Shown one piece after another: positions 33,373 through 41,681 of a DNA stretch of 64,000 bases (the first letter of the stretch is position 1; every line of letters begins with the position of its first letter). The notes below the pieces were generated by a model. That model ran no database searches. It was not told the origin of the DNA and saw only the letters and a program-made list of their open reading frames with translations. A program made the position numbers and the translations under genes. The stretch is from Pseudarthrobacter sp. fls2-241-R2A-127 (lineage in GTDB: Bacteria; Actinomycetota; Actinomycetes; Actinomycetales; Micrococcaceae). Location of the stretch: contig NZ_JARVSF010000013.1 of assembly GCF_030209355.1 (NCBI RefSeq), positions 124,001-188,000 of the forward strand. The letters run 5' to 3'.

Positions 33373-33684
33373 ATGTTTGAATCTGCAAACCGCACTCAAC
33401 TGCTCCTGGCCCCATCGGGCGCGGCGTGCAGTTGCTGCTCATCAGAACCCTTTTCGCCACCCGCCTTCACCCCGGCTGCTGCTGAGCTCACTCTCGAGGG
33501 CCTAACCTGCGGGCACTGCGCCCGCACTGTTGAGAAGGCCGTCTCAGCCCTTGAGGGCGTGGAGTCTGTGGCTATTGAGCTCGTTCCCGGCGGCCCTTCC
33601 CACCTCCTTGTAGGTGGTAAGGCCGCCGGAGCCGCTGTGCGTCAGGCCGTCATGTCCGCCGATTACACAGTTGTAGGCGACTGA
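33373..33684 (+). CDS. heavy-metal-associated domain protein (CopZ-like copper chaperone)
   Basis: A 103-residue protein with a C-terminal HMA domain (about 37-103). The metal motif is GLTCGHCARTVEKAVSALEG, with the CxxC of copper chaperones and P-type ATPase N-domains. The N terminus carries an additional cysteine cluster ACSCC, unusual for plain CopZ and able to bind extra metal. The start is uncertain; ATG 33373 is chosen with GGA nearby, and ATG 33361 is possible. A CsoR-type operator precedes it. No copper ATPase follows: the next gene is an MFS drug transporter. Confidence 0.85.
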   Translation: MFESANRTQLLLAPSGAACSCCSSEPFSPPAFTPAAAELTLEGLTCGHCARTVEKAVSALEGVESVAIELVPGGPSHLLVGGKAAGAAVRQAVMSADYTVVGD

Positions 33685-33946
33685 GCCCCTGCAACTTCCC
33701 GAGCCCCTGCTGGTTGCACTCAAATCCGGCGCCCCTCCCGAAAAAGGAGACGCGAGGAAGGGCACGTGCAGCCAGCAGCGAACGATTCCCCCGGCAGGTC
33801 CACCACAAACGGACTGAACCGGCAACGGGGAGGATTCGACTTTCGCGGGGTCCTGTTGGCGACGCCCCAAATTCAACAGAGTGATGCCCCCTCGGGGTTT
33901 CCAAAGCTTCTGCGGGCCGCTGCCCGCCAATCTAAGAGGAGATGTT

Positions 33947-35380
33947 ATGACCGGAAAGCCAGGCCAGCAGCGCGGATTGGTACCGCTGCTGGTGATCGCG
34001 ACCGCCCAGCTGATGTTGGTGCTCGATGACTCCATTGTGAACATCGCGTTGCCAAGCATCCAGCAGGAACTCCGGGTGAGCGCCGTGCATCTACCCTGGA
34101 TTGTGAATGCATATATCCTCGCATTTGGCGCTCTGCTGCTCCTGGGCGGCCGGCTTGGCGACCTCTACGGCCGGCGCCGCATCCTGCAGGCAGGCCTCAC
34201 CCTCTTTGTTATGGCTTCCCTGGCCGGTGGCCTCAGTCCCAACAGCGATACGCTCATCGCTGCTCGCGCGATTCAGGGACTGGGAGCAGCACTGGTTGCG
34301 CCCAACGCCCTGGCCCTCATTGCGACAACCTTCTCCGAACGCAAGACCCGTGATGCAGCCCTGTCGCTGTACGGCGCGATGTCCGCTCTCGGAATTGTGG
34401 TGGGATTGCTTCTTGGTGGCGTCCTGACCGACACCCTCGGCTGGCGGTGGGTCTTTTTCATCAACGTACCCATCGCCATCCTCGTGCTCCTGGGCAGCCG
34501 GACCTTGGTGAGCGCAGGACGGCGCGCCGGGAGTCTCGATGTCAGGGGCGCCGTATTGGGAACCAGCGGCATGGTCGCCCTGGTGTACGCAATTACCCGC
34601 TTTGGCGAGGAGGGTTTCGCGGATCCTCTGGGCCTTGGTCTGGTAGCCGCTGCAGCCCTGCTGCTGGCTGCCTTTATCGCCCTGCAATCCCGCAGCAGCA
34701 CGCCGCTGGTCCCACTGGGGCTGTTCCGGGACCGTGGCCGCGCTGGCGCATACGCCTCCATGCTGCTGCTCGCCATTGGTCCCATGGGCAGCTTCTACGT
34801 GATCACCCTTTATCTCCAGCAGGTTCAGCATTACAGCCCTCTGCGGACCGGTGCCAGCTGGCTGCCGTTCGCGGCAGGGCTGGTGCTCGGGGCAGGGGCC
34901 GCGCCTAAGCTGCTGCTGAAGATGGCCGCGCGCCTCATCGCAGCAGCGGGGGCACTGCTCAGTGCCGGGGCTGCCTTCTGGTTCTCCTTCATCCAGGTAA
35001 ACACGAACTACTGGCTGTACCTGGCACCGGCCATGTTCATCCTCGCCCTTGGGTTCGGCCTCGGCATTATCGCCCTGACCCAGGCCGCCGTATATTACAC
35101 GAAGGAAACGGAGGCCGGAATTGCCTCTGCGCTGCTGAACTCGGCCCAGCAAATCGGCGTTGCCCTCGGACTGGCCGTTTTGGCAGGCGTTGCTGCAACG
35201 GTCAGCAACAGCAGCCAGCATTCGGCCGTCACCGAGGCAGGCCAACTGGTCGCCGGATACGGCAGCGCACTTGCCGTCGCGGCTGGGCTGCTGGTGGCTG
35301 CAGGAATACTGGCTGCAGCTACCTTGCCTTCCCGAACCGCGGCACAGGCCAACGCCCCCGCTGCGGCCGGAATTCATTAG
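33947..35380 (+). CDS. DHA2-family (EmrB/QacA) MFS multidrug transporter
   Basis: A 477-residue exporter with 14 predicted helices of the DHA2 family. The first helix contains the drug-transporter motif LMLVLDDSIVNIALPSIQ, followed by GGRLGDLYGRRR in loop 2-3 and the motif-C region GIVVGLLLGGVLTDTLGWRW. It would pump drugs out using the proton gradient. The start at 33947 follows AAGAGGAGATGTT. An upstream ATG would add 22 unlikely residues. No regulator is adjacent. A strong hairpin lies 40 bases after the stop. Confidence 0.92.
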   Translation: MTGKPGQQRGLVPLLVIATAQLMLVLDDSIVNIALPSIQQELRVSAVHLPWIVNAYILAFGALLLLGGRLGDLYGRRRILQAGLTLFVMASLAGGLSPNSDTLIAARAIQGLGAALVAPNALALIATTFSERKTRDAALSLYGAMSALGIVVGLLLGGVLTDTLGWRWVFFINVPIAILVLLGSRTLVSAGRRAGSLDVRGAVLGTSGMVALVYAITRFGEEGFADPLGLGLVAAAALLLAAFIALQSRSSTPLVPLGLFRDRGRAGAYASMLLLAIGPMGSFYVITLYLQQVQHYSPLRTGASWLPFAAGLVLGAGAAPKLLLKMAARLIAAAGALLSAGAAFWFSFIQVNTNYWLYLAPAMFILALGFGLGIIALTQAAVYYTKETEAGIASALLNSAQQIGVALGLAVLAGVAATVSNSSQHSAVTEAGQLVAGYGSALAVAAGLLVAAGILAAATLPSRTAAQANAPAAAGIH

Positions 35381-35421
35381 GCGGACCCGGACAGGGACTG
35401 TCTCCGGCGACGAGAAGGTAC

Positions 35422-35455
35422 AGCATGCGCGCCCCGGTGCCGGGGCGCGCATGCT
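35422..35455. terminator. 16-bp GC-rich hairpin after the drug transporter
   Basis: AGCATGCGCGCCCCGG pairs with its exact complement around a two-base loop, 40 bases past the transporter stop. The next bases are the start of a gene remnant (GDRYRP). There is no T run, so this may be a rho-related or stabilising hairpin. Confidence 0.6.
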
Positions 35456-35492
35456 TGGTGACAGGTATCGTCCGCTCGAAAAGCGCAGCTAG
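35455..35492 (+). pseudogene. 3' remnant of a GDRYRP-type gene
   Basis: Only the last dozen codons of a coding frame, reading GDRYRPLEKRS then stop, survive next to the hairpin. The intact gene at 49565-49981 ends GDRYRPAEKRN. The two differ mostly at third codon positions (TAC/TAT, CGG/CGT, CGT/CGC), as expected of true coding sequence. The rest of the gene is missing. Confidence 0.5.
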
Positions 35493-36262
35493 AGCCTCGC
35501 CTAGATACCACCGGGTCACCGTTCAATAGCCGGCGGACCTCGCGGAACGCTTCGAAGCGGCGGTTGGCCCGGGCTTCCCCGCCCCTATGGGCAGTTTTCC
35601 TGGCCGCTAACAACCCGGTTCTGCGCTTCAGGGGATCCCCCAATCCGACTTTGTTCCGCCAGCCTAGCCCTGGTGTATCCCCATTCTGGAGGACATGCCA
35701 TCGGAATTTGTAGGTCTTCAGGTACCCACGAGAACCCCAGAGTTGGTCGGACCGATCCTGGCTACCGTCCACAAATCAGCCAGAATTTCGGTGTCAGCAG
35801 GGCGCGCACACATGGTCTTTACGCTTTCCTGCACCTCCGGGTCATTGCTCTTAACCATAGATATGATGATGCACTCGTATACCAGGCTTATCTGGTGTCG
35901 ACACGGTCGCCGGAGACGTCCTGGAACGAGTGATCAGCGGCCGTCGCCCTCGGAGTCTGGGTGCTCATGAGTGGTCTTGGGACCGCCTGCCATGCAGCGC
36001 GCAGTTCTCGAAGACGAACGTCGCGCTCGGCTGGGTGCGGCTGAGGGACTTCGAGCGCATTCACCTGTTCGACCTCGCCCGGCGCGGTGCCGCGACAGCT
36101 CCTCCCGCGGAGCGGAACGAGCCTTCTACGGTGCGCTCTTCGCTCCGACGCCTCGTCGAGAGCAGGTCATCCGGCGGTACGGGGGCGTGTTGGACAGCTT
36201 TGATGACCGTAGCGTTGTCGACGACTTCACTCGACACCTTGGTCCTCGTCTTATCAGGCTGC
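35493..36262. other. gene-poor stretch with remnants
   Basis: About 770 bases without a convincing gene. It holds the coding-like patch at 35534-35577 (minus, EARANRRFEAFREVR) described separately. Other overlapping short frames here have no ribosome sites and no family resemblance. It marks the left edge of the accessory region. Confidence 0.5.
35534..35577 (-). repeat. degenerate copy of the EARANRRFEAFREVR micro-frame
   Basis: A 44-base match (about five mismatches) to 49412-49455 on the opposite strand. The differences fall at third positions of the frame EARANRRFEAFREVR, showing it was once coding. Together with the neighbouring GDRYRP remnant it is an inverted, decayed copy of the gene pair at 49.4-49.98 kb. 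Confidence 0.6.
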
Positions 36263-36478
36263 TCAGTGAGTATCTGATGCGTAGCTCACTTTGAATATCC
36301 AGTGGCAGGGTCTTGTGCGGAAGGCAGGCCGGATCGCGATTGCCTTCGAGCCCTCGGGGGTCATGGCTTCGGAGGCTGCTTTGGCCAGTTCATAGGTCTT
36401 GTCTTCGGCCCTAAGGCGGCCCAGCTGGCCGCCGGCGGCTTCTAGAGTCACTTTCTGCACCGCCGCCGTGGCAAAGGG
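36263..36478 (-). CDS. possible small hypothetical protein
   Basis: A minus-strand frame whose last 60 or so codons (TYELAKAASEAMTPEGSKAI, RPCHWIFKVSYASDTH) look protein-like. The start is not clear: no good ribosome site precedes any candidate codon, and the upstream part overlaps the divergent PIN-fusion gene. It could be a remnant. I recognise no family. Confidence 0.35.
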   Translation of the reverse strand, partial: PFATAAVQKVTLEAAGGQLGRLRAEDKTYELAKAASEAMTPEGSKAIAIRPAFRTRPCHWIFKVSYASDTH

Positions 36479-36557
36479 CCAGCGTGAGCTCAGGTCGGTA
36501 GCGTAGGCAGCAGGGACAACGCGGATGGTCTGCCGCATTCGAGAGCTTGGGGAGAAA

Positions 36558-38048
36558 ATGGGAAGCCACGCGGGGCATATGGGGGACCTGCGAGTCCTGA
36601 TGGACACAAATATTGTTCTCGCCATCGAGGGTGATGAGGATGCAGATCACGTCAACCACCAGTCGGCGTCGAATGTTTATCGCCTTGTTCTGGACACCGG
36701 CGGCAAGATCTCCATCATGGAGAATCAATTTGACGACATCTCGCGGATTCAGGATCGCCACCTAAGGGACCGCCGGCGCCGTCAGTTGGAGAAGTATCCG
36801 CGGTTGGGACGTGTTGAACTCACCACAGGGTTCCTGAATGAGGCACGTTATGCACCGGATCTTGGGGCCCGCAGTAACGATGGCGTGGACGCCGCGCTGC
36901 TTCTTGCACTGCAACGTAACGCCGCCACCTGGCTGATAACTGAGGACCGGAAGCTCCACGCGCATGCCCGTCATGCGGGACTTCAAGACCGCGTGATGAT
37001 GCTCGATGACGCCCAAGGGGTGTTGACGGCACTGTCGGGGCAGCTGCCAGTTCATTATTCTGTCGATGACGTCCAGCCTCACACCATAGATCCAGTCCAA
37101 CCGTTCTTTGATTCACTCCGAGCTGATTATGGGGACTTTTCCAGCTGGTGGGAGAAAGTGGTTGCCGAAAGACGGGCCTGTCTGGTCATAGGGGGCGGCA
37201 GGGACATCCGTGGCCTGGCGGTCCTCGATCGTCAGGAACCGGAAGTGTCCGGATTGACCGGAAACAGCGTGAAGATCTGTACATTCAAGATTGCCGAAGC
37301 CAACCAGGGCAAGAAACTGGGAGAGACACTGCTGGAAGCCGTCATAGCCCGCATCCGGTCGATGCGGGCTGACACCTGCTTCATCGAGGCTTCTTTGGAC
37401 AAAGAGCCGTTGCTCGCGATGCTGAAGGAATTCGGCTTCTTCGATTTGGGGCCCAAACCGGGGGCGTCCGGACAAATTATGCTTGGCAAGATCCTGGAGC
37501 CCAGCGTCGACCAAGAGCCGCCTGAGCACCCCCTCGAGTACAACAGGCGCTACGGCCCTGGAAAGCGACGTGTGAACAGGGCATTCCTCGTCCCTATCAT
37601 TCCGGTATTCCACAGCATGCTCTTCCCTGCGTCCGAACCACAGCAGTCTTTCTTCGATTCGACCTATGGAAACGCAATCCGTAAGGTATACATCTGCCAC
37701 TCGGGTATAAAAACGTTGGAGCCGGGCGACACTCTTTTCTTTCTCCGGACGCACGAAAGGCGGGCTGTGCACGCTGTTGGCGTCGTTGAAGAAACACGAC
37801 GCACCAGCGTCCTGGCCGACGTGCTGAGTTTCGCCGGAGCACGCACCGTATACCGTGCCGAGGAACTCCAGAAGATGTGCGCAAAGGAAGTACTGGCGGT
37901 CAAATTCAGGCTTGACCAAGTGCTCGACGCGCCAGTGTCGCGCGAAAACCTCAAAATGCTGGGAGTCATGGAAGAGTCCCCGCAATCCATCGCCCAAATC
38001 AAATCAGAGGGAGGAATTCAGTGGGCAAGAACACTCCAGGAAGGGTAG
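36558..38048 (+). CDS. PIN-GNAT-PUA-like (EVE/ASCH-type) fusion protein
   Basis: A protein of about 496 residues with three parts. The N-terminal PIN-type nuclease domain (about 10-150) has LMDTNIVLAIEGD, an acidic DGVDAALLLALQRN and the C-terminal LITEDRKLHAHARH. The middle (about 190-310) is a GNAT acetyltransferase fold with CTFKIAEANQGKKLGETLLE as the acetyl-CoA segment. The C-terminal part (about 340-490) is a PUA-like barrel (GDTLFFLRTHERRAVHAVG), which resembles EVE/ASCH nucleic-acid readers. Its end overlaps an ASCH-domain gene by 28 bases. Start uncertain: ATG 36558 sits three bases after GGGGAG. The layout suggests a toxin, RNA-modification or defence module. Function inferred only. 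Confidence 0.75.
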   Translation: MGSHAGHMGDLRVLMDTNIVLAIEGDEDADHVNHQSASNVYRLVLDTGGKISIMENQFDDISRIQDRHLRDRRRRQLEKYPRLGRVELTTGFLNEARYAPDLGARSNDGVDAALLLALQRNAATWLITEDRKLHAHARHAGLQDRVMMLDDAQGVLTALSGQLPVHYSVDDVQPHTIDPVQPFFDSLRADYGDFSSWWEKVVAERRACLVIGGGRDIRGLAVLDRQEPEVSGLTGNSVKICTFKIAEANQGKKLGETLLEAVIARIRSMRADTCFIEASLDKEPLLAMLKEFGFFDLGPKPGASGQIMLGKILEPSVDQEPPEHPLEYNRRYGPGKRRVNRAFLVPIIPVFHSMLFPASEPQQSFFDSTYGNAIRKVYICHSGIKTLEPGDTLFFLRTHERRAVHAVGVVEETRRTSVLADVLSFAGARTVYRAEELQKMCAKEVLAVKFRLDQVLDAPVSRENLKMLGVMEESPQSIAQIKSEGGIQWARTLQEG

Positions 38049-38503
38049 CCCTGATGTCTATCAGGCCGGAGTTTGCCAATGCGATTCTCGCCGGCGAGAA
38101 GATTGTGGAGTTCCGCAAGCGGCCCGTCGCCGATGACGTCAGCCACGTTCTGATCTATGCCACCATGCCTGTTGGCTCACTTCTTGGGTGGTTTGCTGTC
38201 CGCGGGCAGAAGACCATGTCCCCGAAGAGGCTCTGGTCCACATTCCGTGCAGTTGGTGGGATCTCAAAGAGCAGGTTCTTTGACTACTACGACCAGCGGG
38301 AGCACGGAACAGGGATCCTTGTCGAGACCGCTGGCCGATTCCTTGAACCAGTCCCCCTGTCTGAACTGGGCACGACCCTTCGTCCCCCGCAGAGCTTCCA
38401 GTATCTGACCGCAGCGCAGTCAGACATATTCTTCAAGATGGTGCAGACCCAGCCGAATGTTGAGTCGGACTCCGAGCTGCTTCCGCTGGCTCGTGTTGGC
38501 TGA
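38021..38503 (+). CDS. ASCH-domain protein
   Basis: A 160-residue ASCH-domain protein, a PUA-like barrel that binds RNA or modified bases. The family signature is RPEFANAILAGEKIVEFRKR, with the GxKxxEfR motif, followed by HVLIYATMPVGSLLGWFAV. The GTG start follows AGAGGGAGGAATTCA, a very strong ribosome site. It lies inside the 3' end of the PIN-GNAT gene, so the two are translationally coupled. It probably acts with that protein as nuclease and reader, or toxin and antitoxin. This is inference. Confidence 0.85.
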   Translation: MGKNTPGRVALMSIRPEFANAILAGEKIVEFRKRPVADDVSHVLIYATMPVGSLLGWFAVRGQKTMSPKRLWSTFRAVGGISKSRFFDYYDQREHGTGILVETAGRFLEPVPLSELGTTLRPPQSFQYLTAAQSDIFFKMVQTQPNVESDSELLPLARVG

Positions 38504-38534
38504 TGCTCCCGGCGAAGCGTGAACGCCCAACACC

Positions 38535-38943
38535 ATGAGCAGCGTGGGCTCGGGGCATGAGAAGAATGCGCCGGCACTGGTTGGGCACTGCACCGATGGT
38601 GCCGCCTTGATGAATATCCTTACGAAGAACGAGCTGTGGGCGGTTCGGCGGCGTTCATGAAAGATACGAACGAACTACTGTGTGTCAGGATCAGCTTCGA
38701 AAGCATTTTGAGGATCAGCGGGCAGCGCTGCCGACGGAAGTCGAGGGGTTGGAAAGATACATTCCCGAAGTAAGGGAGAGATCGCGGCTTTCATTTGTGC
38801 TTTCCGCCTTATCTGACGGCGACAGCATGAGCATGTGGCGCTACCACGGCCGCCATCAAGTCAGCCTTGCAGTCGGGCTCGACCGAAACGAGCCTCTGGT
38901 TCCGCAATGGGGAGTCCCGGTTCCGAAGGTTTGCGCAGGTTAA
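38535..38943 (+). pseudogene. frameshifted DUF2971 protein gene
   Basis: A decayed DUF2971 gene. The frame from 38535 reads GAALMNILTKNELWA and stops after 41 residues. The expected next motif AAFMKDTNEL is in a second frame, and the rest (FVLSALSDGDSMSMWRYHG, VSLAVGLDRNEPL) is in a third frame ending at 38943. At least two frameshifts and a truncated C terminus make it inactive. DUF2971 proteins are common in defence-type islands. Confidence 0.7.
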
Positions 38944-38953
38944 GGAATGACGC

Positions 38954-40162
38954 GTGGCCAGACACAGTTCCGCCAATGCTGTCCTCTTTGGATACGCTCC
39001 TGAGATGGGAGCGGAACTTACGTATGACCTATGGGCTACGGCAGCTGCGCGGGCTGCTGCAATGACAGCGGCGGGGCAGGAGCCAAGACGCCATCATCTC
39101 GTCCCCCGGTTCTACATCGATCGCTGGGCTGTCGATGGGCGAGTAAGAGTCGTTGACCTACTGCGCGGGCGGAACGCCTACGAACTCTCTCCGGCCCAGG
39201 CCGCGTTGGAGACTGACTTCTATCGACTTGATGAGCCGGACGATGAGACGTCGCCGGTCTATTGGGAAGCGTGGCTTTCGGAGGTCGAGAGGAAGGCCGC
39301 GGCATCGATCGCACGCATCGATGCTGCCGGCCCGGGGGCCATGGACGACGAAGCACATCAGTGGCTATGTCTCTTTCTGGCTGTGCAGATGACGCGCAGC
39401 CGCTCTGCGCGTCTGCGGCGGCGTGCAATGATTGCCGAGCAGATGGCCCGGGTCCTGGAGATCGGCGGACCTGGCGAACTAGCTCGCGAATTGTCCGCCG
39501 GTGACCAGTCGTTCGCCTCCGAGGACCTCGAAAAGCTTGTTGCGGATGTCGAACGTTTCCGCACCGATCCGTCGCAACTGCCGCTCCCACGGAAAGAAGA
39601 CCTGGAGTCTTCAGCAAAAGCAGCGACACATATCGCCGGCATCCTCATGACACGCCATGTAACGCTTTATGGGACTCGAAGGGCGCTAATTACTTGTGAT
39701 GAGCCTGTCATCGAGCTACATGAGTACATGGCCAATCCCGCGATAGGGGGTGGGGTGTGGGGCGCTCCGATTTTGGCCTTCCCTCTGGGCCCCTATTCTG
39801 TGCTTGCTATGTACCGACGTGATCTGGAGCCTCCCTTGGAGCCTGGTTCGATGCTAACGACGAGCGAAGCGATCGACCTAAACAGTTCGATCCTCGCGAA
39901 TGCGCATAGCTTCGCGATCGCTTGCGCGGGAGACAGCATTGCGGAGAGGCTATACCTTCCCTCGCAGCCGGTCAGCATCCGGTCTCAGCTGATCGACTTA
40001 CCCAATTCGGACGAATCCCTATTTCGATTCTGGACGCCGCGAAGATGGGAGGGCCAGCACGATGCACCCGTCCGTGTGGTCAATCGATGGTGGTCCGGGC
40101 ACATACCCGCAGCTCCTCGTCCGACTCCTGAGGAACAGAAGATCATTGACGGTTGGGGTTAG
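38954..40162 (+). CDS. DUF4238-domain protein
   Basis: A 402-residue protein of the DUF4238 type, seen from the entry motif HHLVPRFYIDRWAVDGRVRV at about residue 47, the central LCLFLAVQMTRSRSAR and the later LITCDEPVIELHEY. The family is of unknown function and appears repeatedly in mobile and defence regions. GTG 38954 is supported by AAGGA seven bases upstream. ATG 39062, nearer the domain, has no ribosome site. It follows the DUF2971 remnant by a few bases. Confidence 0.82.
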   Translation: MARHSSANAVLFGYAPEMGAELTYDLWATAAARAAAMTAAGQEPRRHHLVPRFYIDRWAVDGRVRVVDLLRGRNAYELSPAQAALETDFYRLDEPDDETSPVYWEAWLSEVERKAAASIARIDAAGPGAMDDEAHQWLCLFLAVQMTRSRSARLRRRAMIAEQMARVLEIGGPGELARELSAGDQSFASEDLEKLVADVERFRTDPSQLPLPRKEDLESSAKAATHIAGILMTRHVTLYGTRRALITCDEPVIELHEYMANPAIGGGVWGAPILAFPLGPYSVLAMYRRDLEPPLEPGSMLTTSEAIDLNSSILANAHSFAIACAGDSIAERLYLPSQPVSIRSQLIDLPNSDESLFRFWTPRRWEGQHDAPVRVVNRWWSGHIPAAPRPTPEEQKIIDGWG

Positions 40163-40514
40163 TGGAAGTAGGGACATACATCGCACAGACACCCCGCAGC
40201 AGATGAGCGGCGGACGTGTGCATCGAGCGCAGCAGGATTCCTTCTTCCGAGAAAACGCTGCGTCCAGTCAGCGCATCCCAGTGCGCTTTCGTGATCGCTG
40301 TTTGTGACGGGTGGCCGGATTGCTCGAACGAAAATGATACCGGCCTGCTGGTCGCCGCGGATAGCACGCTCAATGCCGAAACACGCTCCACAATTCGTCG
40401 TCAGCTCTCACCCGGAAACTAAGCGAATGGCTCGACCCTCATGAGCACGACCACATCATGTGACCCACGGTGACGATAAGCCGGCTTACGGGCAGCGACC
40501 CCTAGAGTATCGTC
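40163..40514. other. intergenic stretch, nothing recognised
   Basis: About 350 bases between DUF4238 and the next gene. Short open frames in several phases lack ribosome sites and family resemblance. No repeat or hairpin stands out. Confidence 0.4.
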
Positions 40515-41681
40515 ATGACCGATCAGACGTATACCTGGCTCCCTGAGCGCCATCTCGGCGTCGCCGCGACAATTTCCCACGCCGACGAGCTGATCGGGCA
40601 GGTCGCGGATCTCCTCTTCGACTACCAGACGCAGCCAGACGGCGTGATCGGCCTGCGCGAGGTGCCTGCGGGCAGGTTCAGCCGAACCGTTGTAGAGCGC
40701 GTAGATCCGATCCCGCGCAAGGTGCCGCTGCTCGTTGCCGACGCGCTCGTGGCGCTCCGGGCCGCACTCGAGCACACGCTCTTTGCCGAGGTCGAGTTCG
40801 TGGACGGCGCGCCACTCGACGAGAAGGCCGCCAAGCTGGTTGAGATGCCCGCGTCAGACAGCTACGAGAAGTTCGAGGAGTGGAAGAAGAAGCGAGCACG
40901 CAATGGCCCGCCGTCACTGCGTGCCGGCAGTGAGCTCGTACGACGGATCGACGGCCTGCAGCCATTCCACCGTCGGAACGAGCCTCAATTACACCCTTTG
41001 GCCCGGCTTGTGCTTCACACGAACCACGCCAAGCACAGGACGCCGGCGATCACGGCGGTGCGTCTGGCTGCCATGTACCAGGACGACCAGATGCCTCGCT
41101 CAGTGCGCGACCTTGCTCCCCGGCCCGAGGAACCGCTGCGCGTTGGCGACATCATCGCGGAGACCCCGATGGGCACCAGGGTCCCTGTCACCATGTTTCC
41201 TACGGTCGGGATCAACCGACCAGACACGGACCGGTGGCCGGTCCTGACGCAGGAACTCGATGAGATCGCCCATTGGGTCCGCACGCAGGCGGTGCCGCGC
41301 CTGATCACGGGGACAGAACCGCCCGAGCCTGCGCTTCCGACGCGCTACGAGATCGCCGTCGGGCATGGGGACGAGCGTCGAGCGATCTCGGTGGGATCGG
41401 CGACGTCCGCAGGGGAACGCCACAAGCAGCGCCTCGTTGCGGCATCGGCACGGGTTGATCTGGTCGACATGATCGGCCAGATGGGCGGGTCCCCGAGCAG
41501 CCCGCAGATCGCGGCGTGGTTGGCCCAGTTGAACGACGAGGAGGTGCTCGAGCGGATGTCGCGGCTGCTGGTGACCTATGACTACGCCCCCAACCTCGTA
41601 CTGCACAACTTTGAAGTCCTGAAGGGCTGGCAAGATGAGGCTCGGGAGTTCGGCCAGAACGACCAGCCTGTCGAGAGGTGA
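40515..41681 (+). CDS. hypothetical protein, about 388 residues
   Basis: A 388-residue soluble protein without transmembrane segments. I recognise no family. The N-terminal half contains a conserved-looking LHPLARLVLHTNHAKHR. The C-terminal half is a helical domain ending in LVTYDYAPNLVLHNFEVLKG. It has balanced codon use and high third-position GC, consistent with real coding. The ATG has only a weak upstream site. It sits alone between two gene-poor gaps in the accessory island. Confidence 0.7.
   Translation: MTDQTYTWLPERHLGVAATISHADELIGQVADLLFDYQTQPDGVIGLREVPAGRFSRTVVERVDPIPRKVPLLVADALVALRAALEHTLFAEVEFVDGAPLDEKAAKLVEMPASDSYEKFEEWKKKRARNGPPSLRAGSELVRRIDGLQPFHRRNEPQLHPLARLVLHTNHAKHRTPAITAVRLAAMYQDDQMPRSVRDLAPRPEEPLRVGDIIAETPMGTRVPVTMFPTVGINRPDTDRWPVLTQELDEIAHWVRTQAVPRLITGTEPPEPALPTRYEIAVGHGDERRAISVGSATSAGERHKQRLVAASARVDLVDMIGQMGGSPSSPQIAAWLAQLNDEEVLERMSRLLVTYDYAPNLVLHNFEVLKGWQDEAREFGQNDQPVER

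Noticed and set aside
34091..35452. Minus-strand open frame of 453 codons
   Set aside because: It is antisense to the 14-helix drug exporter and has a glutamine/glycine/alanine-rich composition without any domain.
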